Part shown: in pieces, positions 21,285 to 33,570 of the stretch | How positions within the stretch are numbered: position 1 is the first letter of the stretch | Layout: every line of letters begins with the position of its first letter | Assembly (NCBI RefSeq): GCF_003597395.2 | Contig: NC_133772.1 | Coordinates: 140,586,534 to 140,650,533, forward strand | Length of the DNA stretch: 64,000 bases | Reading direction: 5' to 3' | From: Chelonoidis abingdonii | Taxonomy: Eukaryota > Chordata > Testudines > Testudinidae | Notes under the pieces: generated by a model | Databases searched by the model: none | Seen by the model: the letters and a program-made list of their open reading frames with translations, nothing else | What the model was told of the DNA's origin: nothing | Made by a program: the position numbers and the translations under genes

Positions 21285-22867
21285 GCATATAAAAATAAAC
21301 AGGGCAGGGATGTGTTCAGTGCTGGAAAGATTTTTAAAGGGCTATTCTCTCTGAAACAGCCTCATATGTGAGACAGATGAACAGTCAATATGGATCCCAA
21401 CCAGTTTGATCCTAACCATTGTTGTGCCGTCAATATTTTGCCACCACCTGTCCTGTATTGTGTGTCATAGCTGATCCTGACTCATTATATGAGTTATACA
21501 TGGGTGAGTTATAGACAATGAACCAAATTCAGGGCTGTTGGAATAGGGGATAACTCCAATGACTTTTATAGGAGTCATGCCAATTCTTACACGGCTGATA
21601 TCGCCTGGTTTTACTGGCTAAGCTAGAAGACAGCTCTGGCAAGCGTTGATGATATTGTTCTGTGATTCACTAGTCCATTAGTCAGTCTGATGGCCATACT
21701 ATGGCATCAAGGAGTATGGGGCAGATCCACAGCTGTGGCTCAGGCTGCTCTGCAGTGAGAACCACCTTTCTCCCCATAGATGCACTGAACACAAGCATCA
21801 GAGCAGCTGAGGGTGTAGCCCTGCATTCCAAGCCATCGAGCAGGAAAACTCAGCTCTGTTTAATATCAGACCAGGAGCACTAATGTCCAGTACCGTGCAC
21901 AATAACTGGGTGACAAAATATACACATTTTGGCTGTCGTCTATAAAGTTGTCTGTAGTTGTGAAGTCAGCCACCATTTGAATCTACTGCTAATCACGTTT
22001 TAAATCTTCGTATTAGAATAAGGCACTTTCCCCTATAGAAAAACTTCCCCTTCTTGCTGCTGCATGTTTGAAATGAAATGAACAGATCTCAGGTTTGTTT
22101 TGCTATTCCTGCTGTCTTGTTTCAGTGTGCATGAACTGAAGCAATATATTTCAAATATTAAATTAGCTCCTGATATTTTCTTTACTTTAGTAATTGCAGT
22201 GCATTAAGCAGAAGATTTGATAGATTGCTTTCATCAGGTTCTCTATCAATAAAACATATATGTGTGAAAAATTCAAATTAAACTCCTAGTGGGGCCTACG
22301 TTAACAAGACTTTTAGCAAAGGCTACATTACTTTTTTCCAGGCACTTAGGGGCTACCTTCTGTACTTTACTTAATAACAGAGCTGGTCGAACTCTTTTCG
22401 ACTGAATAGTTTTCCATCAGAAAAAGTAGTTTAATCAAAATCAAAACATTTCACGGGAATGTGTAGATTTTGACTTAATTTTAGATGGAATTTTGTTAAG
22501 GTAAAAATATTTCATTTTGACTTTATCATTTCATTTTCTTTTCTTTTATCTTTTAAATCATAATATTTGAATATTCTGTTCACTATATCTGGGAACTTTA
22601 CTACACATCCACATAGGGCAGGTTAGGTACTTCAGCTGTGGCTGATAACCAGTCTAGGAATGGAGCCTGGAAAGGCAGGCTGAGGGAAGATCTCCTCTGC
22701 ACTGACAGCTCCTGCAGTGTACCCAGTTCCAAATGTATCAACTCCTGTCCTTCGGTGAAGTCAAGATGGGGAGGCTGACACATGGGCAAAGCAGCACCTG
22801 CATATCAACTGCCCAGGCTATTGCAGCCACATCACATGATGAGGAAACTGCTGTGGTAATAGCCTCC
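21285..22867. other. Unassigned, with an AT-rich diverged repeat
   Basis: 22387-22560 (GAGCTGGTCGAACTCTTTTC, TTTTGACTTAATTTT, TTTCATTTTGAC) resembles a diverged interspersed repeat related to 15590-15920. The remainder is not recognised. Confidence 0.45.
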
Positions 22868-23944
22868 TGTCCCAGACCTGGACTTTAGCGTCCAAAATCT
22901 GGGGGCTTACCTTAAACTCCTCCAAGCTCACTACCAGCTTGGATATTCTCGCTGCCACCAGATCAGGAATTGATGGGGCCTGATCCCCCCTTTCCTCTCT
23001 CTGGTGTCCCCAACCCTCCCTTGGGGGGACACCCAGATTCCAAATCCCTTGGATGCTAAAAGCAGGGGAGAAAACCCTTCCCCCCTCCTTCCCAGGCTTG
23101 CCTTGGTCTGCCTGTTAGTATCACAAAACCGGTTTCTCCTGCTCCAAGAGATAAGCGTGTTCTCTACCCTCAGGACAATGTAGATGCAAGAATCGCACAG
23201 CTTGCCTTGTTTCCCGTGCCTGCTTCCCAGTGAGGGAGACAGGTACATTGATACGAGGTGATTCTTTTTAATCTTTCCCCGTAGCCTGCTCTTTCCTGAA
23301 GCAATAGGAAATAGGCCCACACCAGGCTGTTCCCTTCCCTTTGCCTCCTAGGAAGAAAACTTCACACGCTTTTAAAGAAAGTTATATAAAAAAAGAAAAG
23401 AAAATATAAAAAATAATCTTGCATTAAGAAACTCAATACAGGCTCTTGACTTATAAGAAAATATGAAGAAACAGTCTTTTAAAGATAGGCCCGATTAACC
23501 AGTCCAACAATCCACAGACATGTAAATACAACCCCAAAAGTCCTCATAGCCGAATTGCTTGAGGCGTTCTTTGTACTCAACAGATGTAGAGACACTTGGA
23601 AGATAAGATCAGTTAGGAAGGAAAGCTTTTAACTCACAGCCGAGAAACAACAAAAGACCACAGCCATCACATCTATTCGTACAAACCCAAAGGCTCCTCA
23701 AGCCCAATGGCTTTGGGTTCCTTTGTACTCACAGACTTTTTGGTATAATATTGAAATAAAGGAGTTAGGAGCGAAACTTGTTTACTCACAGCCGAGAAAA
23801 CAAAAAAGACCCCGATATAGACCAAAATTCCCTGGCCTGACGTATAAACAATCCAGTTCTTTGATTGGTCCTCTGGTCAGGTGTTTGGTTACCCTTTCCA
23901 GGTAAAAGAAACTTAACCCTTACCTTACCTATCTACTTATGACA
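22868..23944 (-). mobile_element. Solo LTR, Gypsy/ERV type
   Basis: TGTCCCAGACCTGG at 22868 and TTATGACA ending at 23944 give TG...CA in minus orientation. It shares CTTTAGCGTCC, the A-rich AGAAAGTTATATAAAAAAAG and the GTCAGGTGTTTGGTT block with the LTR at about 47680-48854. Minus-strand CCAAT is at the reverse of 23860 (GATTGGTCC). No TSD found; no second LTR. Confidence 0.75.
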
Positions 23945-24175
23945 ACTGCATCCTTGCTGACAACATGGACGCAACATGAAAGGTGGCAAATATGGTTTAT
24001 AAGCTCTCACTTGATTGGCAGAGAGGAGGGTGCCACGGATCACCTTTGATGGCGAGAGGAATCACTGCATTTCATTGGTCAGCCACCGCCTGCCACAAAG
24101 CCAGGCAACCCCTGGACAGACAGGTGCTGACTCACTACAGTCTGCCCGCCTGCATGGGACTAGACCAAAAGTTGA

Positions 24176-24703
24176 ATGGCAGATGGAAACCTTGCACCTG
24201 GAAAAACTAAGAAACCAAGAACTTTTCGGGTTGGCAGCTGGAATGTCAGGACCAGGTGTCCAGGATTGACAAACGACGATGACCTACAATACAGAAGCAG
24301 CATACAGAAGGCAGCTTTGATAGACCGTGAGCTGTACAAACTCAATGTTGACATTGCAGCACTTCAGGAAACAAGACTTGCAGATGCTGGTTCTGTCCAA
24401 GAGGCCAATTACACCTTCTTTTAGCGAGGTAAAAGCAACAAAGGAAATTGTCTGCACAGTGTCAGTTTTGCTATGAGAAACAGGTGGCTAAAGCTCCTAG
24501 AAACACCCATTGGGAAGTCAGAGTCTATCATCTCACTTAAACTTCAGACGATCATCAGCTCTGTGAACATCATTAGTGCCTACGCACCAACACTCAAATC
24601 TAGCCCCGAGGAGAAATATACCTGTTACGACTCTTTTCATCAAGTCATCAAAAGAATACCATCAACTGAGCAACTTTTCCTCCTTGGTGACTTTAATGCC
24701 TAG
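24176..24703 (+). pseudogene. Endonuclease domain of the non-LTR element
   Basis: The first frame (24176-24424) has the N-terminal SWNVRT strand and the LQETR motif, whose Glu is a metal ligand in APE-type nucleases. A second frame (24473-24703) has IISAYAPTL and LLGDFNA, with the Asp-Phe-Asn motif. TAG at 24422-24424 interrupts them, and the domain stops after GDFNA where normally another 80-100 residues follow. Confidence 0.75.
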
Positions 24704-24859
24704 GGCATTTTGGCATTGGCAAGATGAATGAGAAGGGCCAATGACTTACTGAATTCTGCGCCCAAAACCATACGTGTATGACCAATTCTTATTTTACAGG
24801 AAAAGAGCACCGCAAAGTGTCACGACAACACCCTGTATAAAAATAAAGGTGAAAAGTGC

Positions 24860-26330
24860 AACTGCAACAACTACAGGGATATCTTGCTACTAAGTGTAGC
24901 AGGAAAAGCTTTCACAAAAGTTATCTCAGTGCGCCTACAACAGCTGGTGAATCATGTCTGTCCTGAATCACAGTGCAGATTCAGGGCTAGAAGATCAGCT
25001 ATAAACATGGTATTTTCACTCTGTCATCTCCAAGAAAAAATGCAGAGAGCAAAACCGACCACTGTATATCACCTTTGTGGACCTATCCAAAGCATTCAAC
25101 AGTCAGCAGAGCAGGTCTATTACAAATATTAGAAAAGATAGGATATCCACGAAACCTGTTAAGTCTTATACGTTCATTCCACAACAACATGAGAGCAACT
25201 GTCCAGGTTGATGGGTCCACTTCAGACAGCTTTGAGATGATAAGAGGAGTGTATTCTTATCCCTACACTCTTTGGAATCTTCTTCTCAGTACTCTTGAAC
25301 TATACATTTAAGGACATGAAAGATGGAGTGTATCTCCACACAAGATCAGATGGGAAACTCTTCAACCTGTCCCAACTTAAGTCAAAGACCAAAGTAAAAA
25401 AAGGTGCTAATCAGGGAACATTAATTTGCTGATGATGCTGCCCTAATAGCCCACAATTAAGATCTATTACAAGAACTCATGGACATGGACTGCCTTTCAA
25501 GTGTCTATCAGGCATTTGCTCTCACCATCAGCATCAAGAAAACAGTTGTATTAGGACAAGGGGTTCCACAAGATCCTTCAATTACCTCAAATGCAAACCA
25601 GCTAGAAGTAGTCCAAAAGTTCAGCTATTTAGGTTCTTTAGTGACCACCTACCTCTCACTGTATGAAGAAATAAATGTTCCCATTGGAAAGGCGGCCATC
25701 ACCTTTAGCAGACTAACCAAAAGAGAATGGAACAACTCAAAGCTGACCATCTAGACCAAAATGCTGGTGTACCGAGTTGCATCCTCAGCACTCTCATGTA
25801 TGGTGGGGAAACATGGACAACTTATGCTCATCAGGAGAAAAGGTTGAACAGTTTCCACCGATGTTATTTATGTCACATACTCAACACCAACGGTAAGATA
25901 AAGTCACCAACACAGAGGTTCTTCGAAGGGCAAATTTGCTAATTGTGACAGCCCTGCTCAAGCAAAGATGACTGCACTGGCTGGGCCATCTGAATAGGTT
26001 GGACGATGGATGCAGGCTCAAGGGCATGCTATATGGGGAGCCATCAGAGGGAACAAGAACAACAGGACATCCCAAGATTTGCTATCAAGTGAGATATGAA
26101 GGAATTTGGAATTGATCCTGACCAACAGGAAATCTTGACAAGTGATCATAACAAGTGGCGCCATCGTCTCCATCAAGCTATTAAAGTCCATGACAGAAGC
26201 TGGTTCCTACAGCTTGAAGAGAAAAGAGCCTGTAGGAAGCCAGCAACACCCATCCAAGACATAGACATTTGCAATAAATGCCAAATTCATGCACATATTG
26301 GATTGGCCTGTTCAGTCACATGAGACATTG
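24860..26330 (+). pseudogene. Reverse transcriptase and C-terminal domain of the non-LTR element
   Basis: The pieces are NNYRDILLLSVAGKAF (RT entry), CPESQCRFRARRSAINMVF, then QVDGSTSDSFEMIRGV, and the catalytic FADDAALIAH with TTT-GCT-GAT-GAT at 25425-25436. They continue with FSYLGSL, YGGETWTTY, a WLGHLN-type segment (frame-shifted) and DICNKCQ near 26268. At least six frame changes or stops mean it is inactive even though the two catalytic Asp codons are intact. Confidence 0.78.
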
Positions 26331-26694
26331 CAAACCATGTGCATCACAGGCTGCAATTCCCACTGCCTCTCGCAGATGAAAGGATGCCAACAACGTTCCA
26401 ATTCAGAATTAAAACTATAATAAATGCAGGTGGGTTCTGTTAAGGTTATGAATCAGTGACACGGCAAGTAGTAAACCAATTGGTTTATTCAGTCAGATTT
26501 TTCTAACTACAAATAGAACAGCATGCTACAGAAATGCAATTGTTTATCAGCCTGCTGGTCAGCTTGATTTACAATTCCAGAGGTTTTATTGATTCATTTT
26601 GCATTTTAGGTCTAGTTGTGTAGCTTAGAATTAATCATCCAGAAATATTCTGTTACGCCTTACAATTTTTAAAATGGAGCTATACCTATATCAT

Positions 26695-26852
26695 AGAACT
26701 AGAAGGGACACTGAAAGGTCTTTCAGTCCACTCCCTGCCTTCACAGCAAGACCCAATACAATCCCTGACAGATTTTTGCCCCAGCTCCCTAAACAGCCTG
26801 CTCAAGGATTGAACTCACCACCCTGGGTTTAGCAAGGCACTGAGCTCTCCCC
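26695..26852 (-). repeat. tRNA-derived SINE, decayed
   Basis: Plus-strand GCCCCAGCTCCCTAAACAG, CTCAAGGATTGAACTCACCA and CCTGGGTTTAGCAAGGCACT are the reverse of the SINE head and linker, so the B-box (GAGTTCAATCC) survives on the minus strand. The A-box is partly lost. The tail differs from the 7083 copy (CCTTCACAGCAAGACCC), suggesting another subfamily. Confidence 0.75.
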
Positions 26853-27384
26853 CACAATTTTAATGTCCTCAATAATAAAGCTTAGCATGAGTTGAAAACG
26901 TCAAACAATCATTTCATTTGTCCTTTACAGTTTGGAACATTTAGTACATGGTTCAGTTTTACTATTCACCATTTAATCTGCATCACCAGAGGATGTGAAC
27001 TTATAGCTACAACCAAAAGGGAAGGGGTGTAGCTGGAAGAGACCCTAAGACGTAAGCCAAGGTTTGCCAACTAATGACAGAAACTGAGGCACCTTTGCCC
27101 CACCCACAGCCCCACCCCTTCTCTGAGGCCTCGAACTACCATACCCCTTCTTTAAGGCCCTGTCCCCTCTCACTCCACCTTCTCCCTATGTCTCTCGCTC
27201 TCCCTCATCCTCATTCACATTCACCAGGTTGAGGCAGGGGGTTGGGGTACGAGAGGGGGTGTGGGCTCTGGGAGGGAGTTTGGAAGCAGGAGGGAGCTCA
27301 TGGCTGTGGGAGGCAGCTGGGGTGCAAGAGGCGGTCTGGGATGCAGGCTCTGGGAGAGAATTTGGGTGTGGGAGAGTTTGGGAC

Positions 27385-27876
27385 CCCACACTACAAGAAG
27401 GATGTGGAAAAACTGGAAAGAGTCCAGCGGAGGGCAACAAACATGATCAGGGGGCTGCAGCACATGACTCATGAGGACAGGCTGAGGGAACTGGGATTGT
27501 TTACTCTTCAGAAGAGAAGAATGAAGGGGGATCTGATAGCTGCTTTCAACTACCTGAAGGAGGGTTCCAAAGAGGATGGATCTAGACTGTTCTCAGTGGC
27601 AGCAGATGACAGAATGAAGAGCAATGGTCTCCAGTTACAGTGGGGGAGGTTTAGGTTGGATATTAGGAAAAACTTTTTCACTCGGAGAGTGGTGAAGCAC
27701 TGGAATGGGTTATCTAGGGACGTGGTAGAATCTCCTTCCTTAGCAGTTTTTAAGATCAGGTTTGACAAAGCACTGACTGGGATGGTTTAGTTAGGGATTG
27801 GTCTTGCTTTGAGAAGGGCGTTGGACTAGATACCTCCTGAGATTCTTTCCAGCCCTGATATTCTATGATTCTATGA
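27385..27876 (+). mobile_element. CR1 3' end nested in the DNA transposon
   Basis: It begins CCCCACACTACAAGAAGGATG and ends in ATTCTATGATTCTATG. It continues an open ORF2 end and a short 3' UTR (TTAGTTAGGGATTGGTCTTG). After its end the transposon resumes AGAGGGCTCAGCGCTGGGG. CR1 is therefore younger than the transposon. Confidence 0.85.
27388..27790 (+). pseudogene. CR1 ORF2 C-terminal fragment
   Basis: An open frame of about 133 codons ends at the stop 27788-27790. It contains [36 protein letters not shown], the basic [19 protein letters not shown] and a C-terminal LTGMV. This is the RT-distal end of CR1 ORF2, lacking endonuclease and RT. The frame is fused upstream to transposon sequence, so the apparent 182-codon ORF starting 27242 is chimeric. 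Confidence 0.82.
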
Positions 27877-28473
27877 GAGGGCTCAGCGCTGGGGCAAGGA
27901 GCTGGGGTGTTGGAGGCGGTGCGGGGTCTGGGAGGGAGTTTGAGAGCAGGAGGGCGTCTGGGGTGCAGGTTCTGGTAGGGAATGTAGGTGCGGTAGGGGA
28001 CTCAAAGCTTGGGCAGGGGGTTGGCATGTGGGAGGTGGTGAGGGGCGCAGGCTTCAACCAGGCAGCATTTACCTTGGATGGCTCCTGGAAGTGACCAGCA
28101 TGTCTGGCTCCTACGCTCAGGGGCACCCAGATGGTTTTGCACACTACCCCTACCTGCAGGCACTGCCCTCATAGCTCCCATTGGCCATGATCTCTGGCCA
28201 ATCAGAGCTACAGAGTCGGTGCTCAGGGTGGGAGCAGTGTGCAGGGACCCCCCCAATTCTCCCTGCGCCTAGGAGCTAGATGGATTTGCCAGCCGCTTTC
28301 AGGAGCCACACGGATCCAGGGCAGATAGGGAGCCTGCCTTAGCCCTGCTGCGCTGCTGGATTTTTAGCGGTCTAAAATCTCCCAGATTAGCTTCAGGAGC
28401 CTCCGGGAGATCGAGCACAATTCTGGGAGACTCCCAGCCAATCCAGGAGGGCTGGCAACCTTACATAAACCCT

Positions 28474-29130
28474 TGTGTCAGAGGCCTGGTATGAGGTCTG
28501 AGGCCTGGTCTAAAGTAGTAGTCAAAGCTTTACTGACACGCTGTGAGCAAGAGGCAGGCCTTGGTCACAGAATCTGGCAAGAACAGGGCTGATATTGCAG
28601 AAACACACATTTCTAAGATATGTTAAGCACAGAGTACTCACACAAACACATCCCAATATCAAGTGGTACCAGAACATCCCAATATCAAGGATGATATAAA
28701 AACATCCCCCATGATAACAGGCACACACTGACCCCTCTTAAAAGAAAAGGTGAGGATGATAGTACATAATAAAGACATTTTAATAAAACCACCATGTACA
28801 AGGTGATGGGTGAAAACTACCCAGGTCAGGGGGCAGTAACTAACTTGTCAGAGGGGCAGTATTAACTTGTTTGTTTTGGGCTATAAAGACGCAGGGGGAG
28901 GGACTGTCTTTGTCTAGCCTAGGGAGGAATGGGAAGTTCTGCCTTTCACCGAGCTGGTCCATTGTTACAGGCACACATGTATAAGAGTCTGCGGGATACT
29001 AGTACTGTGCTTCATCAACAATAAACCAGGCCTGGTGCTTTTGTACCTTGACGGATCTTGTGGTAACTGGGCGCTTCGCTCGAGGTCTGCTGTGCCGGCT
29101 GTCTGCGCAGAGCTGGGACAGCACACAGGG
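28474..29130 (+). mobile_element. LTR, sense, with TATA and poly-A signal
   Basis: TATAAA is at 28882-28887 and AATAAA at 29020-29025, in the order expected of an LTR. It begins near TGTGTCAGAGGCCTGG, abutting the TSD of the DNA transposon. It shares CCATTGTTACAGGCACACAT, ACTAGTACTGTGCTTCAT and CGAGGTCTGCTG with the opposite-strand LTR at 34830-35200. No TSD or partner LTR. Confidence 0.68.
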
Positions 29131-32100
29131 ACAACACACACACACAGCCAAACATCTAACCACAAAGAGGACAACACACTTTCTTGATTATGACAAAAAG
29201 TTTTTCCCTCTTTGTTTAAAAAACAAAAAGAAAAAAATTAATTTGAAATGCAAGGGAAGGCTCAACCAGTACAAGAGAAGATACATACAGAAAAACCGTT
29301 AGTTTTAAGCCTGGAATTGTTCTACACTGCAATCAGTTAAGTAGCCAAAGTATAAACTAAGGATGGGCACACCAGGTAGGATTAAATAAGGATGTTTCCC
29401 TCCTTCTCAGCAGCCCCAAACCTATACCCATTTTCAGTGCTGAACTCAAGCCAAAGCAGTTCTGAAGTTCTGAAATGTTTGGATAAGTGGGTTTTTTCCC
29501 CCCACCACTTCTGGATTCTAGCCAGAACTGGTAATAGAAGGAGTATAGAAATTTTATAAGAAAGCTAGTTTTTGAAAGATTGCCAGATTTTTTTTTTTTT
29601 TGCAGACTTCAAGGGTTTGGATAAACTTTAGATAAGCATCCCAATTAATCCTTAACTCTGATCCTTTTGAGATTTGTCAGTCTTTTATATAAAGAGATAG
29701 GTACAGCCAAACCCTAGCCCACATCCTATAGCTATAGCCCACCTACTCAGTCAAGGAATAAAACCGTGACCCAGCTACTGGTGTGAAGTACAGGAGCAGT
29801 TTGTGGCAATATGCTTTTGCTGGATGCCACTAAAAAAGTACTTATGTGGTGCTATCTAATATAACTGCATGATGTACAATTGTTGTTAGAAGTTCCTGGA
29901 ATAAAGAAACTGCTAGCTGTTAACATGTTGTTTTCTTCTTACCACATATTGGGGATAAAAATGTTTGTTCTCCCATTTACACTTTTTTCTACATTCCTGT
30001 CTCGCTCTGCTTAGCTTATAGTGCTTTTTCAATTCTAGTTTTGAATGTTTGAGAAATATAGCCTTGCTGTCAATAGGGATGACTTTCCAGATGCCAGCAT
30101 AATAATAAACTCTCTCGGTACTGAAGGAAAACATGCAGATTACACACATCCTCTTCCCAATGACTGTCATGGTTTTCTCTTTGAAGAATTTTTTTTCATG
30201 CTCAGAGTGAATGTGGTAAGAAAGATAAAAATATTGTCAACGAGCACAGATGGTGGGGGGTGACTGAACTGCCAGTTCACATCAGGTAGCAAGGAAGAAG
30301 GGAGGGAAATTCTGATTGGAAAAATGTCTGTGAAAAAGTCCCGATGAGAGTATTTGAAACCATTTTCTGGCTAGAGCAGCCCAAGCACACGTGACTGAAC
30401 AGTGCTTCAACCAGACCTAAATGTACCAATAAGCCAAACTGAATTTGCTGTGCCATAGGCAAAAATATTGTTCCATGAACTACAGACCCATAATTTCACT
30501 GTTCGATTGATACAGAAATGGAATATACAACAGTCCTGAGTACAGTAAAGTTCATGTGAGGTTAATTAACCCTGTGAGCACCACAGAATTCAGCACACTC
30601 CCTTAGAGAGTTCACTTGTGGGGCTAAGTGCAGCTTAGCCAGCTGCCAAGGATGTGTGTCAAAGGACACGTCTTGCCATCCACATCACGTGGAAACCAGG
30701 AAACTGAAGTCACTGTCTCTGTTGTTTCCCAAGTAAGGGTACCTGCACTTCACCTCGGCCAGTTCCTAACCTCCTTTACTAGACTGATGCGTGCTCCCAC
30801 CTTGTTACACAGATGATGAATTTTGGTTCGGTTGTGTCAGCCTGAATCTACTTCCCAGCAACGACTTCACTGTGAGCAGTTTACAGAATTCAGCCAACTT
30901 CTGGAGCCATACCAGACAAAGCTGGTTCTGTGCTTTGTCGCTGTAGCACTCCAGGATGTGAGCGTGTTCAGCTCGAGCACCCCTCTGGCTGAAAGGACCT
31001 CGTATACGGCTTTCAACCTACAAGTGGTAATGGATGCATTTGTTCTGCCTTGTGCTGAATAACCACCACTGACAATGCTGGTGTCTATGAAGGGGTTTAG
31101 GGGAAGCAGAATGAACAGGGAAGAGTGGTCAGCTCCTTGTACTGCATTCTGCACAACACTAAGTGTGAAATAAGCTGTGGAGACATTACTCACCTTTGCC
31201 AAGAACTGACACTGGCATAAAGACAGATCATGGCCTATCAGGAAGACAATGCAGAAACGATTGCACCACTGACCGTAATGCTATATCTACAAACTGTATC
31301 GAAGCACCTTGTGAAACATACCCTGTGTTACCATGAGTGGACGACCAACTGGGAACACAGATGCAGTTCTAGATGTCTTGCCTTTCTTTCTGATTTGCAG
31401 TGAGTTAGCTCCACAGCATACTGGAGATGTGATTCTTTTCCCTCAGCTGCCAATTGACAGGTTTGCTCAGCTGGCTCATTCAATGAAGCCTCATCAGGGA
31501 GCTGTCCAAAGGCTCTGGGCAGAGAAAGACAGAAACTGAGAAAGCTATTAAGTTCCATGTTACTTTCCAGATGCATAAAGAGCATCAAGACTATAACAGA
31601 AATGGTACCAATTAATCCAGTTCCCTTTCATAAATCTACATGAGGAAAGGTTCCGTTTGTCATAGTAAGACCTTTCGAAACAGTATGAAAGGGCATCTAT
31701 GTTGCTATTCCTGTAAATGATCACTTCAACAAAATGGCCATGAGTAACCTGCTTTTCGGAGATTACGTCCAAAACCCGAATCAAGTTCTTGCTAACAATT
31801 TTCACGTAGGCAGGTAATCCACGTTATACTGGCAATAGATCAGCGTTCACATCCATGGAATATGAAAAATGTCTGCAGGAAAGAGTATGAAACATAGACA
31901 TTCATCCATTTATTATCTTCAGACCAGCAGGGAAATAAAATGCTATAATAACTGTTTTGAAAGACTGTTTGCAAACAGATGACCTAGAAAGAATGTCCTG
32001 TTAATCATTTGCCATTGATTTCCTACGGCGCTACTGCGCAGCCCAATACACAACAGCCCATTAGATCTGGTCAGCACATTTTCAAAGAAATGAAAGTTTG

Positions 32101-32269
32101 TCAAAGCATATCACCCAGACTCACTGGTTCCAACAAAGTTTTCTTAGAAGGATTTTTGGAGTGAGGGGGTGGTGGGGAGGGCAGGGTAGGAAGTGGTGAA
32201 AACTGTCTAGAGCCTGCTGGTTTCAGCAATGGCCAGGGAGACTCGTGTTACAGTCTCTACTTTCCCTAA
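29131..32269. other. Unassigned sequence (3.1 kb)
   Basis: A CA-rich tract (29138-29152) and T-run (29589-29602) are the only simple repeats noted. 29400-29560 has faint similarity to the AT-rich repeat. 30100-31560 shows no domain and no splice-flanked conserved frame that I can recognise. It is the longest stretch without identified mobile DNA. Confidence 0.45.
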
Positions 32270-32480
32270 TTCAGAGTGATCTCGGATGAAAAACTCTGCT
32301 TTGAATCAGCAGAGACTTGACCCTGGGTCTCCCACATCCCAGACCAATGAACTCACCATGCCAACACCTACCACACAGTCCCCAAATCCAAAAGCTCAGG
32401 TTTCAACCTGAAAATGAACATTTCGACACAATTCTTTTTTTTTAATGCTCAAAAATGTTTGGTTTTGCTCCAATGAGGAA
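32270..32480 (-). repeat. Diverged SINE-like repeat
   Basis: CTGCTTTGAATCAGCAGAG, GACTTGACCCTGGGTCTCCC and ACATCCCAGACC are the reverse of a tRNA-like head (B-box-like GGGTCAAGTC on the minus strand). An ATTTCGACA / T-run tail follows. Divergence is high and the call is tentative. Confidence 0.4.
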
Positions 32481-32740
32481 CAAAAAAGGAATGCTAAATG
32501 CTGACAGATGTAGCAAAATTGACTTGTTGTCCTCTAGTCACCTCTACAGCCCACAGACCAAATAAAGTGAAAACACAGAGTGCTGAGAGAGGACATGATG
32601 AGGAGTGAACAAAATAAATGAAAAAAAAACTGAACAAAATGAAGAATTGTAGCAAGAAGGGAGATCAAGAACTTCTGTGCACCCTTTCACCATGTAAGAA
32701 ACCAGGGGACAGTCAGTGAAACTGAAGGAAAACAAATTTA

Positions 32741-32853
32741 GGGTCCAGTTCAGGAAGGCATCCATCTTCATGCACAGCTTTAAGCATGTTTAAGTCTCAT
32801 TGACTTCAATTGGATGTCCATGTATGTTGAAGTGTCTTGCTGAATCAGGTTTA
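32741..32853. repeat. Palindromic MITE
   Basis: GTCCAGTTCAGGAAGG on the left and CTTGCTGAATCAGG on the right are inverted. The core TTTAAGCATGTTTAAGTCTCATTGACTTCAATTGG contains a mirrored centre. Typical of old amniote MITEs. Confidence 0.55.
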
Positions 32854-33052
32854 AACCTGGGTGAGGTGGGGTGTTGTGCTTTTTAAAAACAAAAAATGCA
32901 AAATTAACTCATGCTATGCATTGCCACAAGGCATGACTGAAGTGAAGAATTGGAAATAATAAGAAAAAAAAAGATTAGACATTTATCTGGAGACAAGACC
33001 ATATACAGTTGCCCTACATTAGAGGAGATAAAAATCTTTGGAAGGGATAAAA

Positions 33053-33570
33053 AGAATGAGGAGTCCTTGTGGCACCTTAGAGACTAACACATTTATTTGG
33101 GCATAAGTTTTCGTGGGCTAAAGACCACTTCATTGGATGCATGCAGTGGAAAATACGGTGAGAAGATATATATATACACAGAGAACATGAAAAATGGGTG
33201 TTGTCATACCAACAATAACGGGACTAATCAATTAAGGTGGGCTTTTATCGGCAGGAGAATAAAACTTTTGTAATGATAATCAGGATGGCCCATTTCAAAC
33301 AGTTGACAAGAAGGTGTGAGTAACAATAGGGGGAAATTAGCATGGGGAAATAGTTTTTACTTTGCGCAATGACCCATCCACCCCCAGTCCTTATTCAAGC
33401 CTAATTTAATGGTGTCCAGTTTGCAAATTAATTCCAGTTTTGCAGCTTCACATTGGAGTCTGTGTCTGAAGTATTTTTGTTGAAGCACTGCGACTTTTAG
33501 GACTGTAATTGGTTGATCGGAGAGGCTGAAGTGTTCTCCGACTGGTTTTTGAATGTTATAATACAAAACC
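33053..33570 (-). mobile_element. PLE-B 3' end, antisense
   Basis: Minus strand: VGEHFSLSDQPITVLKVAVL from about 33540, then KLELICKLDTIKLGLNKDWG, a stop, a 3' UTR and the tail. The reverse of the tail is GGAGTCCTTGTGGCACCTTAG, AGACTAACACATTTATTT. The hammerhead-like region reads CCAATGA - stem - CACGAAAA on the minus strand, with one stem mismatch. It is truncated at the GIY-YIG side. No TSD found. Confidence 0.82.

Larger units (their letters stand above)
24000..26330 (+). mobile_element. APE-type non-LTR retrotransposon, degenerate
   Basis: The domain order on the plus strand is an AP-endonuclease start (FRVGSWNVRTR at about 24215), endonuclease motifs (DIAALQETR; LLGDFNA ending 24703), then reverse transcriptase blocks (24860-25940) and a C-terminal Cys-rich piece (ICNKCQ, about 26268). 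It resembles RTE/jockey-group elements more than CR1 in these blocks; the clade is not settled. A segment between endonuclease and RT is missing around 24830-24850. No poly-A or TSD seen. Confidence 0.78.
27059..28462 (-). mobile_element. DNA transposon with CR1 nested inside
   Basis: Ends are AAGGTTTGCCAACTAATG and GGGCTGGCAACCTT, an inverted pair. Flanks ACGTAAGCC and ACATAAACC agree at 7/9, a likely 8-9-bp TSD altered at transition-prone sites. The interior is GC-rich (GTGTGGGCTCTGGGAGGG repeats, CTCCCATTGGCCATG / GGCCAATCAGAGCT) and no transposase is seen. The CR1 at about 27385-27876 splits it. Antisense reading of this family gives long proline-rich frames that are not genes. Confidence 0.75.

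Noticed and set aside
27186..27472. Proline-rich minus-strand frames
   Set aside because: Antisense reading of G-rich transposon repeats.
30301..30361. GATGAGAG...GAAA as another hammerhead
   Set aside because: No stem II and no adjoining PLE tail.
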